Shown piece by piece: positions 11,464 through 22,709 of a DNA stretch of 64,000 nt (the stretch's first letter is position 1; the number at the start of each line of letters is the position of its first letter). This stretch comes from Dryomyza anilis (lineage: Eukaryota; Arthropoda; Insecta; Diptera; Dryomyzidae), in NCBI GenBank assembly GCA_951804985.1, contig OX638135.1, positions 8,628,858 to 8,692,857 of the forward strand, written 5' to 3'. Both the position numbers and the translations under genes were made by a program. Under the pieces are notes generated by a model. That model was not told the origin of the DNA and did no database searches. It saw nothing but the letters and a program-made list of their open reading frames with translations.

Positions 11464-12600
11464 CTAGATGTCTGTCTCAGGTATAATAGTCGGCATTTTA
11501 ATATAATTGCTTCTATTTAATGTGAAAGGATAGATGCCGTCATGTTTGTGATTTTCTGAGGAATAAGTCGTTTGAAAGAAGTTAGCAACCATATCAGAAA
11601 TGTCCATGTCGGTTTTGGATACTTTGTCGTTCCATGCCATTTGACAAGGATACACAGAAGACTTTTGTTTCATGTTGATAAAGTTATAAAATTGTTTGGG
11701 ATTGGTTTTTAAATTATCTTTTAATTTTATAATATAATTATTGAAGCAAAGTTTGTTTAGATATTGGTAATTATATCGTGTCTGTGAATATAAAATATAA
11801 TCGTTGATACAACCGGATTTCTTGTATATTTTAAAATACCGGTTTTTCCTGTTTTTTACAGATTTCAACTCGCGTGTTGACCAAGTGGGTGCATAATTAC
11901 GAAATTGTTTTATTTTGGGAATATTTTCTTTAAAACAATCAAATAAACAGGTATTAAAATTTTTAACAGAACTCACTAAGTCTAGCTCCGTAATTACCAG
12001 CGACTTGGAATTACCGGCGACATCTCTTTTGGAAAGAGATGTGTTAAGAGTTGTATAATTAGCTCTTTTAAAGCAATAATTAATTTCTTTAGGGATCAGT
12101 AGAACTATTTGAGTTGTTGCGTATTTGCAAACTAAGTTCTATTGTCGGATGGTAGGGATCCTCAGGCAAGGACAAAGATTTATGGATGCAAGAAATATAT
12201 TATCCACAAATGTAAGATCAAGTGTTTTTTCATATTTATTTAAAATATTGTTAATTTGGTAAAGGGATAGTTCCATAAGGTTGCCCAAAAATTCATTAAT
12301 CCAGTTTGTGCTGGAAGAAGGAAGGTCATCAGCGATATTCCAAATAACATTAAAGTCGCCTAATACAATTAGGGAGTCGTCTGGCTTAAGTTTATCCTGA
12401 ATGGTTTCAATTGCTTTAGCGTGGTTGGAATATATTTCAGAATCAGAGCATGAAGGTATGTAAGAACAAGTAATGAAAATGTTATGAAAATCAAATTTTA
12501 CTAAAACACAAACAAATTCCAAGTTATCTGTATCAGGAATATCGATTAGTACTGTCATTAAGGAAGAACGGGTAGCAATTAAAACTCCACCACCTATCTT
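11464..12600 (-). pseudogene. LINE2 ORF2, endonuclease and linker part
   Basis: The frame at 12558-12139 holds the rear half of an AP-endonuclease: ITCSYIPSCSD, SLIVLGDFNVIWN and a DLTFVDN segment. The frame at 11976-11464 is the linker between endonuclease and reverse transcriptase (YAPTWSTRELKSVKNRKNR, NPKQFYNFINMKQKS), ending PTIIPETDI exactly where the Harbinger element begins. A frame change separates the two parts around 12139-11977. The front of the endonuclease is missing through the deletion near 12595. This joins 7516-8843 to make one ORF2. Confidence 0.75.
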
Positions 12601-13181
12601 ATAATGTCGGTCTTTCCTAAAAATTTGGAAGTCATTGCAAAGAATTTCTGACTAGTAGTCGGGTTAGCAATTGTATCACGGTTATCAGGCAAATCTACAG
12701 CGTCAGGGAAAGTATTAACTGGTGTGGAAGGTGTTGTTTCAATTTCTATTTGGTTAGAAATTTCTGACAATGATTCAGTAGCAGGGAGCTTTTGTTTTTG
12801 TTTGTTTCTCAATGTCCTCTTCCTTTTCGGAGAGGATGACGGTTCATCCATGCATTTAAAATCATTGAAAAGTGATTCATATTGCTGGAATTTAGCCGTT
12901 AGAGAAGACAGTTCCTTGCTAATTTCACTAAATCCTTTCCTAGTTTGCTTTAAAATTTTATATAAATCGATGTCTGCTGGTCTACATTTACTACATTACC
13001 AACGTAAGCCTTTGTTATCGTTTAAAATGTCAATTACGCGACCAGGTAACCCTACGCACTTGGCATGAGCAAAGTTGTCGCATAACCAGCAATTAACAAA
13101 TTGCAAAGTCTCACTTAGTTCATTGCAATTTGGAATAGAGCAAATCATTTTTGAAATAGTTATTAAATCTAGAGGAGCCAA
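12600..13181 (-). pseudogene. LINE2 ORF1 with PHD-like finger
   Basis: Starting near 13181 (or at the internal MICSIPNC), the protein has a Cys/His finger: CSIPNC, then CWLCDNFAHAKC and, after a Trp, CSKC. In this copy the Tyr normally following Trp is a TAA stop at about 12996. Downstream the frame reopens with a basic nuclear-type stretch (SPKRKRTLRNKQKQK) and a Ser/Thr/Pro-rich region, ending at a deletion junction near 12595. The same architecture is present in LINE1 ORF1. It is inferred to bind element RNA. Confidence 0.7.
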
Positions 13182-14754
13182 AAAGTATGCAATGGTTTAA
13201 ATAAATTGATATGAAGATAACAGTTTAAGAAGCACAGCAAGAGTTCTTAAGCTATGCAGTAGTTTTATGAAGGTAAAATGTCAAAAGAATAGTAAACAAC
13301 AGAAAATTAAAATTGTATAAATAATGTCAAAAAATAATGCACAGAATTTTTTTTATATATGTTTATAAACTACTCAAAATTGCAGTTTGTAAAGAATAGA
13401 TAATGTTTTTCACTAAAATTTTTATTAAAAACACTGAAGCACTGTTAAAAATTTTTAAGAAGCACTGTTAAAATTTTTGAATTATAAAGCGCGATAAACA
13501 CTATAAAACACTAAAAATTTAAGAGCAGATTAGAGAACACTGTAACAAGGCGAAAGGGTTGCCAAGAAAATTTCGATTTTTTTTTACGTATATGAATCGG
13601 ACGGACACCTCAATAAATACTGAGGCCATAAGCTTTCGTAGTTTTTTTATGTTAAACGTTTTTTTTTTTTGCTCTACATTTTTGTTATATTTTTTGTTCT
13701 TGAATTATAATTTCACTTGATCTGATTTCATTGGTTTTAGTTACATTTAAAGTTTTTTTTGCACTCGTTATCTTATGTTCACTTCCACTTTATTATTTGC
13801 ACTATAGTTTTGTTGTTGTTTTTTTTTTTTGTTGTCACTTAAATTACCCGATTGATTTTTTTTGTTCACTTAGTTATTATTCTAAGTTTTTATTAATATT
13901 CACTTCGCGCTTTATTTAAGTTCATGTAGTTTTTTTTTTGTTCACACTAATAATTTTTGTTACTTTTATTCTGTTCTGTTTGGGTAAAGTTTTGTTTACC
14001 AAACTAACTTGTTTTTTTTTAGTGAAACGCACTGCGGCGTATAGCACTAGTTTTTTTTGTTTATTTATCACTTTAATGTTATTAATTTATTTGGTTCTCG
14101 TAGTTTTTTTTTCTTTATATGGGTTCCGTCACATTACTTTAAACTCACGCTAGCCACTTTTTTTCTTTTGTTTCATTTTAATGTAACTTTTCACTTCACT
14201 TTATTTTCACAAACGACTGCCATTAATATTTTTTGTTTTTGTTAGTGATATAGGCGGGTGTTTATATGAAAAAAGGTACCCGACTACCTACCACTATTCG
14301 TACTGTACCAGTGATACTCGTACTGTACCTTTTAAAGGGCACACACACTGGCACTACGGAAATAGTCCGCAAATATCCGCGTATTTTCGCAAGCGAATTT
14401 ATTACTTTTTATTGTGTTTAGAAAATAGAATATGATGTGCTAATTGCGACATAGGGGTGAAATGACGAGGACCAAGATGGCAAAATTTGGCAACGACAAT
14501 TTTAGTGTTTTTTGAGAATAATTTTTTTGTGTGAAATGTGTTTAGATTTTTTTTTTGTACATTTTGTGTATATATGTGAATTTTGTCATGTATGTACGCA
14601 AGATGTATATTTTTGTCTGGTTTTCGGCGGAAGCGGAAAACTAGGCTATTGTTCGCCCCTCGCCCTGTCATGACGGTTGAGAACCTCCCTGAGACCGCAC
14701 GCTAACCGGTGCAAGCCATGACAAGGACGATAACTTGGGGGTTTGTAACCTGGT
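13182..14754. other. No gene; T-rich DNA, probable LINE2 5' UTR plus unassigned sequence
   Basis: Between LINE2 ORF1 and the polymerase remnant lies DNA with many T-runs and a recurring TTTTTTTGTTCACTT-like motif at 13690-14230, likely LINE2 5' UTR read from the other strand. At 14280-14340 the short motif CGTACTGTACC occurs twice. From 14340 to 14754 the GC content is higher and a minus frame (14402-14671) is open but resembles nothing I know. The boundary of LINE2 is not resolved. Confidence 0.4.
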
Positions 14755-14998
14755 TTAGCCAATTTTAGGAAATCTAGAAGACACTTTTCCACATTCCTTT
14801 TGGCTATGCTGTTTTGCATCGCTATAAACGGATAAACAGAAATTACAAAAATATCCCGTTTTACGGCTAGCGTTGAACTGTCCTTTGACTAGTCTTTGTA
14901 TCTCTCGAATTAGGCAGTAGTGGTAATTATTTAAATCCTCATTTTGAATAAGCAATAAGTTTATATGAAAATCAGTTGCATTTTGCATTGCTCGTGAT

Positions 14999-16148
14999 TA
15001 GGTAATACAATTTGTACCAGTTTTCGTAATCCCGGGATTTCGGGATTGAACACTTTTCAATGCCGGGATTTCGGGATTAGTTCAAAATACAAGTAAATTA
15101 GAAAAATATTTGTTTTACTCCATACTCAAACCATAATTTGATTTTTTTTTAGTTATTTTCAAAGCATTTAAGATATAATAGCTGGAATTTTGAGAAAACT
15201 TGACAGCATTCGATTGGACTGGATAGAACTAGCTTTTGATCTGGTTCTAGTTTTTTCTTGGTGTTTTTTTGTTTATAAAAAATAGGGCTTTGGCTCTAGA
15301 TCACACGCCACTGGAACACATTTAATGATTAACAGGAACTTAGTTTAAAGATAATAGATATTGTCTAAACTAACGATAAAAATAACTAAACTTCTGGTAG
15401 TTTTCTATATTTTGAAATTTGCTATTTTAACCATTTTTCGTCGAAAAACAAAATAAATTACATATTGTGAGTTTTATACACAAGATAGTCTTTATCAGAT
15501 TTCTTCTCAAAAAGTTACGAAAAAGAAACAATTTGTATGCAATAATAATTAATAATAATTGTATTGCAATATGTTTATAAAAAAGAACACAAATTAGGTA
15601 AAGGGATCGAATATTTAAAAGTACAACCGATAAAAAAGTTTGTAATATCAGTTGTGAGTTTGACTATGTTCAAACCCCCATAAATTATTTATATTATGAT
15701 ATCCTAAATACAAACAAAATATTTCAATAATGGTTTTTCAAATTTATTTCCAAATATGTATTTAAAAACTTATTAGAACTTTAACATTTATGTATATATT
15801 AAAATTTCTCTACACAGTAAAATAACAATTGGGTTAAAAGTTTTTATTTTTAAAAAAATTATAATAAATCGAATCAAATAAAACATATAATAATGCAATG
15901 TCAAAATTTCTCTAAGTAATTATTGGTATCTAGTACCTAATTTTTTAATCTCATTGATATATCTCGTATATAAGACTTTGGTTTTAGCTTTTCAAAATTG
16001 GGATAAATTAAATTCATTGATTTTATACTAAACTTTATATCATGTTTTGTATTGAGAGCTCTGGAATGAATTTTATATAGTGTCGTTTGCAGTACTATTA
16101 CAAAATAGTGATTTTCGGGACTAGAAAATCCCGGGATTGTATTCCCTA
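14999..16148. mobile_element. Non-autonomous hAT-like element
   Basis: 1150 bp flanked by a perfect 8-bp target duplication CTCGTGAT (14991-14998 and 16149-16156), the length made by hAT transposases. The ends read TAGGTAATACAAT on the left and, complemented, TAGGGAATACAAT on the right, and both ends carry nearby copies of ATCCCGGGATTT. No transposase frame is present inside, so it depends on an outside enzyme. It interrupts the polymerase gene, and its right half is repeated at 21966-22540 by the tandem duplication. Confidence 0.85.
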
Positions 16149-16267
16149 CTCGTGATGGACCAATTATTCGTGATGTTTCTTGTGAATTGAATTTTTCTTT
16201 AATTTCTGGATAATATATATTAAGGTTAAATCCTCTAAACTCAATTTTATCAGAGATTATATTATTT

Positions 16268-16281
16268 ATTTTATAGTAACT
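16268..16281. repeat. RTE target-site duplication, left
   Basis: The 14 bases ATTTTATAGTAACT here are repeated exactly at 19608-19621, bracketing the RTE element and fixing its ends. Confidence 0.9.
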
Positions 16282-16313
16282 ACTACTTACTTACTTACTT
16301 ACTTAAATGGCCC

Positions 16314-19300
16314 TTACAACCGTGGGTCGGTTTTGGCCGCTGAGATGAAGCCGCGCCAGTCGGATCTGCTTTGCGCGCGCTGACGCCAGTTAGAAATACC
16401 AAGCGTTGTCAGGTTGTCCTCAACTTGGTCTTTCCAACGCAGATTTGGACGCCCTCTTCTACGCTGTCCACCTTCGAGTTTCGATTCAAGCACCTTCTTG
16501 GCTGGAGTGTTTTCATCCATGCGTTCGACATGACCTAGCCAGCGAAGCCGCTGGATCTTGATGCGCTTGACTATGTCAATGTCGTCGAATAACTCATACA
16601 GCTCGTGGTTCATCCTGATTCGATACTCGTTAGCAAAGCAGATAGGGCCAAAGATTTTACGGAGAATCTTTCTCTCGAACGCTCCCAGTACTCTCTCATC
16701 GGTGGTGGCCAGCGTCCATGTTTCTGCACCATAAAGTAGGACGGGCATGATGAGTGACTTGTAGAGCGTTATTTTTGTCCGGCGAGAGAGGGCTCTGCTT
16801 CTCAATTGCCTACTGAGCCCAAAGTAGCACCTGTTGGCAAGAGTTATTCTCCGTTTGATCTCCAGGCTGACGTCGTTGTTGCTGTTTACGCTGGATCCCA
16901 GATAGACGAAGTCCTTCACAATGTCGAACTTGTGGGTGTCAAAATCAGCTTTTTGTCCAAGACGCACGGACTCTTTTTTGCTTGTTTACACAAGGAACTT
17001 CGTCTTGTCCTCGTTCACCGCTAGACCCATTCGACGCGACTCTTTCTCCAATCTGGAGAATGCTGCGCTGACTGCTCGTGTGCTCCTGCCAATGATATCA
17101 ATATCGTCGGCATATGCGAGCAGCATGACACTTTTGTTGAGGATAGTGCCGCTTTGACGGAGTTCGGCAGCTCGAACTATTTTCTCCATCAATAAGTTAA
17201 AAAAGTCGCACGATAGGGAGTCACCCTGTCTGAAACCTCGTTCGGTATGAAATGGCTCGGAGAGGTCTTTTCCTATTCTCACTGAGCAACGTGTGTTGCT
17301 CAGGGTCATCCTGCAAAGCCTTATAAGTTTCGCAGGTATACCGAACTCAGACATTGCGGCGTATAATCGTTCCCTTATCGGAGTGTCGAAGGCGGCTTTA
17401 TAGTCGACTAATAGGTGGTAGGTGTCGATCTGTTTTTCTAGGGTCTTTTCCTGGATTAGGCGCAATGTGAAAATCTGGTCTATGGTGGACTTTCCAGGTC
17501 TGAAGCCGCACTGATAAGGTCCAATCAGTCTGTTGACGATGGGCTTCAGTCTTTCACATAATACGCTCGATAGAACCTTGTATGCGATATTGAGTAGGCT
17601 GATCCCACGGTAGTTGGCGCAGATAGTGGGATCCCCTTTCTTAAGGATTGGGCAGAGTACACTGAGGTTCCAGTCACTTGGCATGCTTTCATCCGACCAT
17701 ATTCTGCTTACGAGCTCGTGCATGCTCTCTATTAGCTCTTCGCCTCCGGTCTTAAACAATTCAGCAGGCAGGCCATCAGCACCTGCGGCTTTGTTGTTTT
17801 TCAGCCGAGCAATGGCTGTTCTGACCTCGTCATGGTCGGGTGGCGGAATCTCAACGTCGTCATCAAGTACTGGGGTTGCCGGGTTTGCTTCTCTATCGGT
17901 GGAATTGAGGTCATCATCACCGGTCAGCAGTTTAGAGAAGTGATCCCTCCATATTTTCAGTGTGCTCTGGATATCTGTCACTAGATTTCCGTTCTCATCT
18001 TTACAGGAAGAGGCTCCGGATTTCGAACCTCCGGCTAGGCGTCTTATTTTCTCGAAGAATTTTCGAGCCTCATTCCTGTCCCCATGCATCTCAATCTCCT
18101 CACACTCACGTCTTTCTGCCTCGCTTTTTTTACGCCTGAAAAGACGTCTCTCTTCCCTCCTCTTCTCTTTGTATCGCTCCTTCGCAGCTCGCGTAGCTAC
18201 TGACTGCAGGGTGGATTTGTACGCAGCGTCTTTCTCTGCAGTGGCCGCGCGACACTCTTGGTCATACCACTGATTCCTCAGGGGGCGTTGGAATCCAAGC
18301 ACCTCTTCGGCAGCCGTACGCATAGAGCAGGAGATATGATTCCACTGCGCGCTTATATCATCGAGAGGAGGAGTGCTTTGTCTAAGCAGGTGTGAGAGTC
18401 GAGTGGAAAAGGCTTGCGTTGTCTGTTGTGATTGCAGCTTTCCGACGTCTAGCTTTCTCTGCGTTTGGTTCCGTACGTTCTTCGCAGCGCTTAAGCGTGT
18501 GCGGACCTTGGCTGCTACAAGGTAATGATCCGAGTCCATATTGGCACCTCGGATAGTGCGTACGTCCATCACGCTTGAAGAGTGCCTTCCGTCAATCACA
18601 ACGTGATCAATTTGATTTCGAGTTTTTTGATCGGGCGACAACCATGTGGCCTTGTGGATATCGAAATGTTCGAATCTAGTGCTACTAACTACCATGTTTC
18701 GTGCTGCGGCGAAGTCGATTAGCCTCGTTCCGTTATCGGAAGTGTTGGCATGGAGGCTAAATTTTCCGATTGTGGGACAATAGATGGCTTCTCTGCCCAC
18801 CTTGGCGTTAAAATCGCCTAGCACGATTTTGATATCGTGGCGGGGGCAGCGCTCGTATGCGTTGTCTAGGCGCTCGTAGAAGCGCTCTTTTGTCTCGTCA
18901 TCTTTCTCGTTCGTCGGAGCGTGTGCACAAATTAGGCTGATATGGAAATATTTAGCCTTGATGCGGATTGTTGCCAGCCTTTCGTCCACGGGCGTGAACC
19001 TAGAGACAAGGTGGCGGAGTCTCTTGCCGACCACAAATCCACATCCAAATTCGTGTCTCTCCGCATGGCAGCTGTAGTAGATATCACAGGACGCTTGTTT
19101 CGAACAGCCCTGTCCCGTCCATCGCATCTCCTGGATAGCGGTGATGTCAGCCTTATATTTTTCGAGGACATCTGCCAGCTGGATAGAGGCACCTTCCCTA
19201 TAAAGGGTCCGGACATTCCAGGTGCATATCCGTAAATCATGGTCCTTAAAACGTTTGCGTGGGTCGTCATCGTTGTAATCGGTCGTTATCCGAGGCTTCT

Positions 19301-19358
19301 TTTTTGTTTTCATTGGGCGCATAGGTTTTTTCCGTGGTGGGACCCAAACCCAACGCAC
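16314..19358 (-). pseudogene. RTE ORF2, endonuclease-reverse transcriptase (one in-frame stop), copy 1
   Basis: About 1010 codons. The AP-endonuclease comes first: ICTWNVRTL, IQEMRWTG, VLGDFNAKVGR and MDSDHYLV show the Asn, Glu, Asp/Asn and SDH residues of the active site. The reverse transcriptase follows: NNKAAGADGLPAELFK, ANYRGISLLN, YQCGFRPGKST, VDYKAAFDT, GFRQGDSLSCDFF and catalytic YADD (LLAYADDIDII). The C-terminal part has VYLGSSVNSN, YGAETWTL and RLRWLGHVERMD, typical of RTE. One TAA near 16984 splits an otherwise open frame between KFLV and TSKKESV. The length is normal for the clade. Both tandem copies share this stop, so it predates the duplication. Confidence 0.9.
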
Positions 19359-19405
19359 GAACCCTCACTCTGAGGGAGATGCTCGCCACTCACTTTAGCC
19401 GACTT

Positions 19406-19558
19406 CTACACCGGGTGGTGTAGAGCGCCGTTTCCAGGGACTTCCACGAGGAGGACTTCCACCGAAGTGGAGGTGTCACCATTTGACAATTTGTCAATTC
19501 TGGTGACCAGTGAGTTGACTTGAGACGACACCGACAAGGATTGCGCTGGCTTCGCCAT
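19406..19558 (-). CDS. RTE short ORF1, copy 1
   Basis: A 50-residue frame beginning MAKPAQSLSVSSQ near the 5' end of the element and ending HHPV about 50 bp before ORF2. RTE elements usually have only a very short first ORF, which fits. The start is chosen as the first Met inside the element; the same frame is open further upstream only because it runs by chance into the flanking polymerase remnant. It has a possible coiled-coil stretch (VNSLVTRIDKLSNG). The function is unknown. Confidence 0.55.
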   Translation of the reverse strand: MAKPAQSLSVSSQVNSLVTRIDKLSNGDTSTSVEVLLVEVPGNGALHHPV

Positions 19559-20405
19559 GTTGAAGCACTCAGACACGTTGCCTTGTGATAATCGCCCCCA
19601 TAGTCCCATTTTATAGTAACTGGGTTTACATAATTTCGTAATATTTTTAGAAATTAAATTATCACCTCTAGATGCAATTTCCAATATATATCCTTGGGTA
19701 ATTGAATATATGACCCCACAGGAATATGTTCCAGTTTTAAAATTGTGCTCTCCAAATATTTGAATTCCACTATCGCCCATCCACTATCTTTTTCTTGCAA
19801 TTCACTTGTGTGTGTGATTATATTTTCAATAGTCGAATCAATGTCATCAACATTGTATAAGCACACATACGGTACAGTAAAATGTTTTAGTGTTTGTACC
19901 ATTTCATCATTATTGGTTTTTAGGTAATCACCAAATATTCCAACGTTCAATTTTATGGAATCAAAATCAGCCAAATAATCCTGAATAATATTTTTAAAAT
20001 AATCTTTAACATCATTATAAAATTTTTCAATGCAAATTTCATTTTTTAAATTAATTATAATTTTGTACTGGCGACAAACATTATTATTTAATGGAGAGGT
20101 CAAAAAAACATTTACACTAATGAATGTAGCAGCTTTTTCCTTGTGTCCTTAAATGAATTTTAAACCTATTACAGGTATATTTAATTGACATAGCTCACAC
20201 TCTAGAGTCTACTGTACTATTTTAGATCTTTTGGCATGATTAATCAAAAAGTTTCCAGTTCTTTTCAATTGTTGTCGAGATGTGATTGGAGGTGATTGTT
20301 GAATTAAATCAAATTCACAGCAAAATAGTTACTACTCAAGTCAGTCAAATTATTGAAAATTTGTCCGCAATGGCATGCGTATTGGGTTTCGCACGAATTT
20401 TCCAT

Positions 20406-21599
20406 TTTAATTTTTTTTTAACTTTTTAAATATTGTAATGTTCAATATGAATTTTTAAACAAATAACACGAACAAACGAACTAACTTTTTTTATTTAATT
20501 TTTAATATGAATTTAACACAAGACGGAACGTTTTTAAGGAAATAATTAATATCAACGAAGTTTACAATTGTACTAAGGTGACTAAGAAATTCTCATGACC
20601 AGATTTGTTCGAAAATAGCCAGGTAAAGCAATATAGGTTCTTAACTGCATCGAACATTTACAAAAGGTCTCACTTGCATTCCCAATTGATTCTTATCTTC
20701 TACCCAACCTATTGTTTCTTATCTGCATCGATTTTTTGATTGACATTTAGAAAAGTTCCCACCTGCATTCGTTATTCTTTAAGGATACAGTTTTTAATGA
20801 TTGCATATAAAACATTTCATGATCTAACAATACTCTTTAAAGACAATAAATATTGCAATTTATTGCTAAAAAATATATTTCAGAATCACATGTACCTGTA
20901 AAAAGGGAACGACCGATATTAACGACCTAAAATAAATGGGATGTGCATTCTTTTGATATGAACCCTTTTTTTAAATAGGAGTGTTGAAAGATAACCAAAA
21001 CTGCAATTTATTGCTCAAAAATATATTCCTAAAGCATGTTTGTACATATAATGCTCATTAATACGTACGTGTGTGATCCTTTTTAATGATATTCTTAGAA
21101 ATCTTCTCAAAGGTAATGGTCGATATTTACGACTTAAAATAAATGTGATCTGAATTCATATTTTTTTTAATTGATACCGTAATAATTATTTTATTATTGA
21201 GTTAGATAATTTGAAACCAATGAAAAGTACATGAGCTATATATTACAATCACAATCAACTTTTTACAACTACATGAAATCAAAAAAATGTGAAATTAACT
21301 GGAATTGTTCATTTTATATATATGTAGATACAACCATTATCAGCGCCATCTATTGCCTTTTAGTTTGAAACTTTTCTACAGAATCAGTCAAAGTAATAGC
21401 TATAGCTATATTGCATAATAGTTGCATAGATCTAATAGCTGACAGGGTGTAACAATAGGATGCAACAACAGGGTGTACAACAGCATATAATAACAGGGTG
21501 TAAAGTAAAATGTGTCAGCATTAACTAGAATAGTAATAGAATAAATATATAGCTGAACCACAGTTCTTACGCCATATTTAATCTACTAAAATTTTCCGC
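20406..21599. other. No gene; AT-rich DNA with diverged direct repeats
   Basis: I see no coding region. Two pairs of diverged direct repeats occur. About 20638-20685 (TGCATCGAACATTT ... CTTGCATTC) resembles 20720-20770 (TGCATCGATTTTTT ... CCTGCATTC). About 20855-20960 (CAATTTATTGC ... GACCTAAAATAAATG) resembles 21010-21145. ACAGGGTGTA occurs three times in 21440-21500. The stretch could be Polinton or other transposon non-coding DNA and is copied at 26802-27995. Confidence 0.4.
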
Positions 21600-21965
21600 C
21601 AGCGGGCGGCAAAGGGTTCCTGCGTTCAATTTAGGGTGCAGCACAGGACTTGAAATAACATAAAAAGTTGAGGGATACCCCTATTTAATCTACTGACGGA
21701 CACAAGATAAAGACGTGTGTGAAAAACCCGATGTATTTGCTTTGTAGTAAAACTGATGCTAACAGTGATCATGCTACGGGAGCATTTAACTGTCCTAAGT
21801 ACAGGAAAGAGCTCCAAAAACTCGCAACAAGAAGATGAGAGTGTTGCAGTTGAATCTCAATCATTGCCGAGCAGCCTAGAATTTCCTCAAACAGAGTGTG
21901 CGCGAGTTGAATATAGATATTGCACTACTTAGTGAGCCTTACAGCAACGTTGATACAAGTAGCTG
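21600..21965 (+). pseudogene. R1/I-like non-LTR element, ORF1 end and ORF2 start (copy 1, cut by duplication)
   Basis: A plus frame ends with a Gag-knuckle-like segment (CSKTDANSDHATGAFNCPKY) and LATRR, stop TGA at 21836-21838. ORF2 starts at ATG 21835, so stop and start overlap as ATGA, an arrangement used by non-LTR elements for coupled re-initiation. ORF2 opens MRVLQLNLNHCRAA and then meets a TAG, shared by copy 2. The sequence stops at the duplication boundary after LLSEPYS. The Asn and Glu of the endonuclease are visible. Confidence 0.7.
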
Positions 21966-22540
21966 TTTATAAAAAAGAACACAAATTAGGTAAAGGGATC
22001 GAATATTTAAAAGTACAACCGATAAAAAAGTTTGTAATATCAGTTGTGAGTTTGACTATGTTCAAACCCCCATAAATTATTTATATTATGATATCCTAAA
22101 TACAAACAAAATATTTCAATAATGGTTTTTCAAATTTATTTCCAAATATGTATTTAAAAACTTATTAGAACTTTAACATTTATGTATATATTAAAATTTC
22201 TCTACACAGTAAAATAACAATTGGGTTAAAAGTTTTTATTTTTAAAAAAATTATAATAAATCGAATCAAATAAAACATATAATAATGCAATGTCAAAATT
22301 TCTCTAAGTAATTATTGGTATCTAGTACCTAATTTTTTAATCTCATTGATATATCTCGTATATAAGACTTTGGTTTTAGCTTTTCAAAATTGGGATAAAT
22401 TAAATTCATTGATTTTATACTAAACTTTATATCATGTTTTGTATTGAGAGCTCTGGAATGAATTTTATATAGTGTCGTTTGCAGTACTATTACAAAATAG
22501 TGATTTTCGGGACTAGAAAATCCCGGGATTGTATTCCCTA
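21966..22540. mobile_element. hAT-like element, right half only (second copy)
   Basis: Duplicate of 15574-16148, so it lacks the left terminal repeat. The right end and the flanking CTCGTGAT (22541-22548) are intact. It cannot move alone. Confidence 0.85.
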
Positions 22541-22709
22541 CTCGTGATGGACCAATTATTCGTGATGTTTCTTGTGAATTGAATTTTTCTTTAATTTCTG
22601 GATAATTTATATTAAGGTTAAATCCTCTAAACTCAATTTTATCAGAGATTATATTATTTATTTTATAGTAACTACTACTTACTTACTTACTTACTTACTT
22701 AAATGGCCC

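Larger units (their letters stand above)
7516..13181 (-). mobile_element. LINE2: APE-type non-LTR retrotransposon split by a Harbinger element
   Basis: A minus-strand non-LTR element related to LINE1 (same finger in ORF1, same RT motif style). Its 3' end is cut by element G at 7515, and its middle is split by a DNA transposon at about 8845-11463. ORF1 sits at 12600-13181 and ORF2 at 7516-8843 plus 11464-12600. ORF1 and ORF2 are joined through an internal deletion near 12595 that removes the end of ORF1 and the start of the endonuclease. The upstream T-rich stretch on the right is its likely 5' UTR, but the 5' boundary is unresolved. Confidence 0.8.
16282..19607 (-). mobile_element. Full-length RTE-type non-LTR retrotransposon, copy 1
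   Basis: 3326 bp on the minus strand, bracketed by a perfect 14-bp target duplication. It has a short first ORF, a long endonuclease-reverse transcriptase ORF, a very short 3' UTR and a 3' tail of (AAGT)n (TTAC on the plus strand). A microsatellite tail instead of poly(A) is a hallmark of the RTE clade. It is inserted in the polymerase remnant and is duplicated at 22674-26003. Confidence 0.9.
14755..20405 (-). pseudogene. Maverick/Polinton-type family-B DNA polymerase, N-terminal region, interrupted twice
   Basis: Three stretches read as one gene on the minus strand: 20405-19608, 16281-16149 and 14998-14755. The start is placed at ATG 20405, followed by a Cys-rich segment (YACHCGQIF). A second segment with CELCQL and GHKEKAATF, then LTSPLNNN and EKDSGWAIVEF, and later HINLLLIQNE, YHYCLIREIQRLVKGQF and the finger GYFCNFCLSVYSDAKQHSQKEC, follow the order I know from N-terminal zinc-finger regions of Polinton polymerases. 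The polymerase and exonuclease catalytic motifs lie downstream and are absent. In-frame stops (near 20150 and 20210) and a frameshift near 19720 disable it. An RTE and a hAT element interrupt it. Related viral-type polymerases are an alternative. Confidence 0.6.
15574..21965. repeat. Tandem duplication, first copy (6392 bp)
   Basis: The unit runs from inside the hAT element through the RTE and polymerase remnant to the endonuclease start of an R1-like element. The same sequence restarts at 21966. The bases flanking the two ends share only TG at the junction. Differences seen from copy 2 are few: four rather than five TTAC repeats, single substitutions (near 16227 and 19015), and the lack of a 49-bp segment near 21660. 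Confidence 0.9.

Noticed and set aside
13731..14245. Several Phe/Leu-rich plus-strand frames that could be membrane proteins
   Set aside because: They are translations of T-rich DNA opposite a probable LINE 5' UTR and have no conserved features.
17614..18273. Serine-rich plus-strand frames across the RTE element
   Set aside because: They are antisense shadows of the endonuclease-reverse transcriptase ORF; the same frames recur in the second tandem copy.
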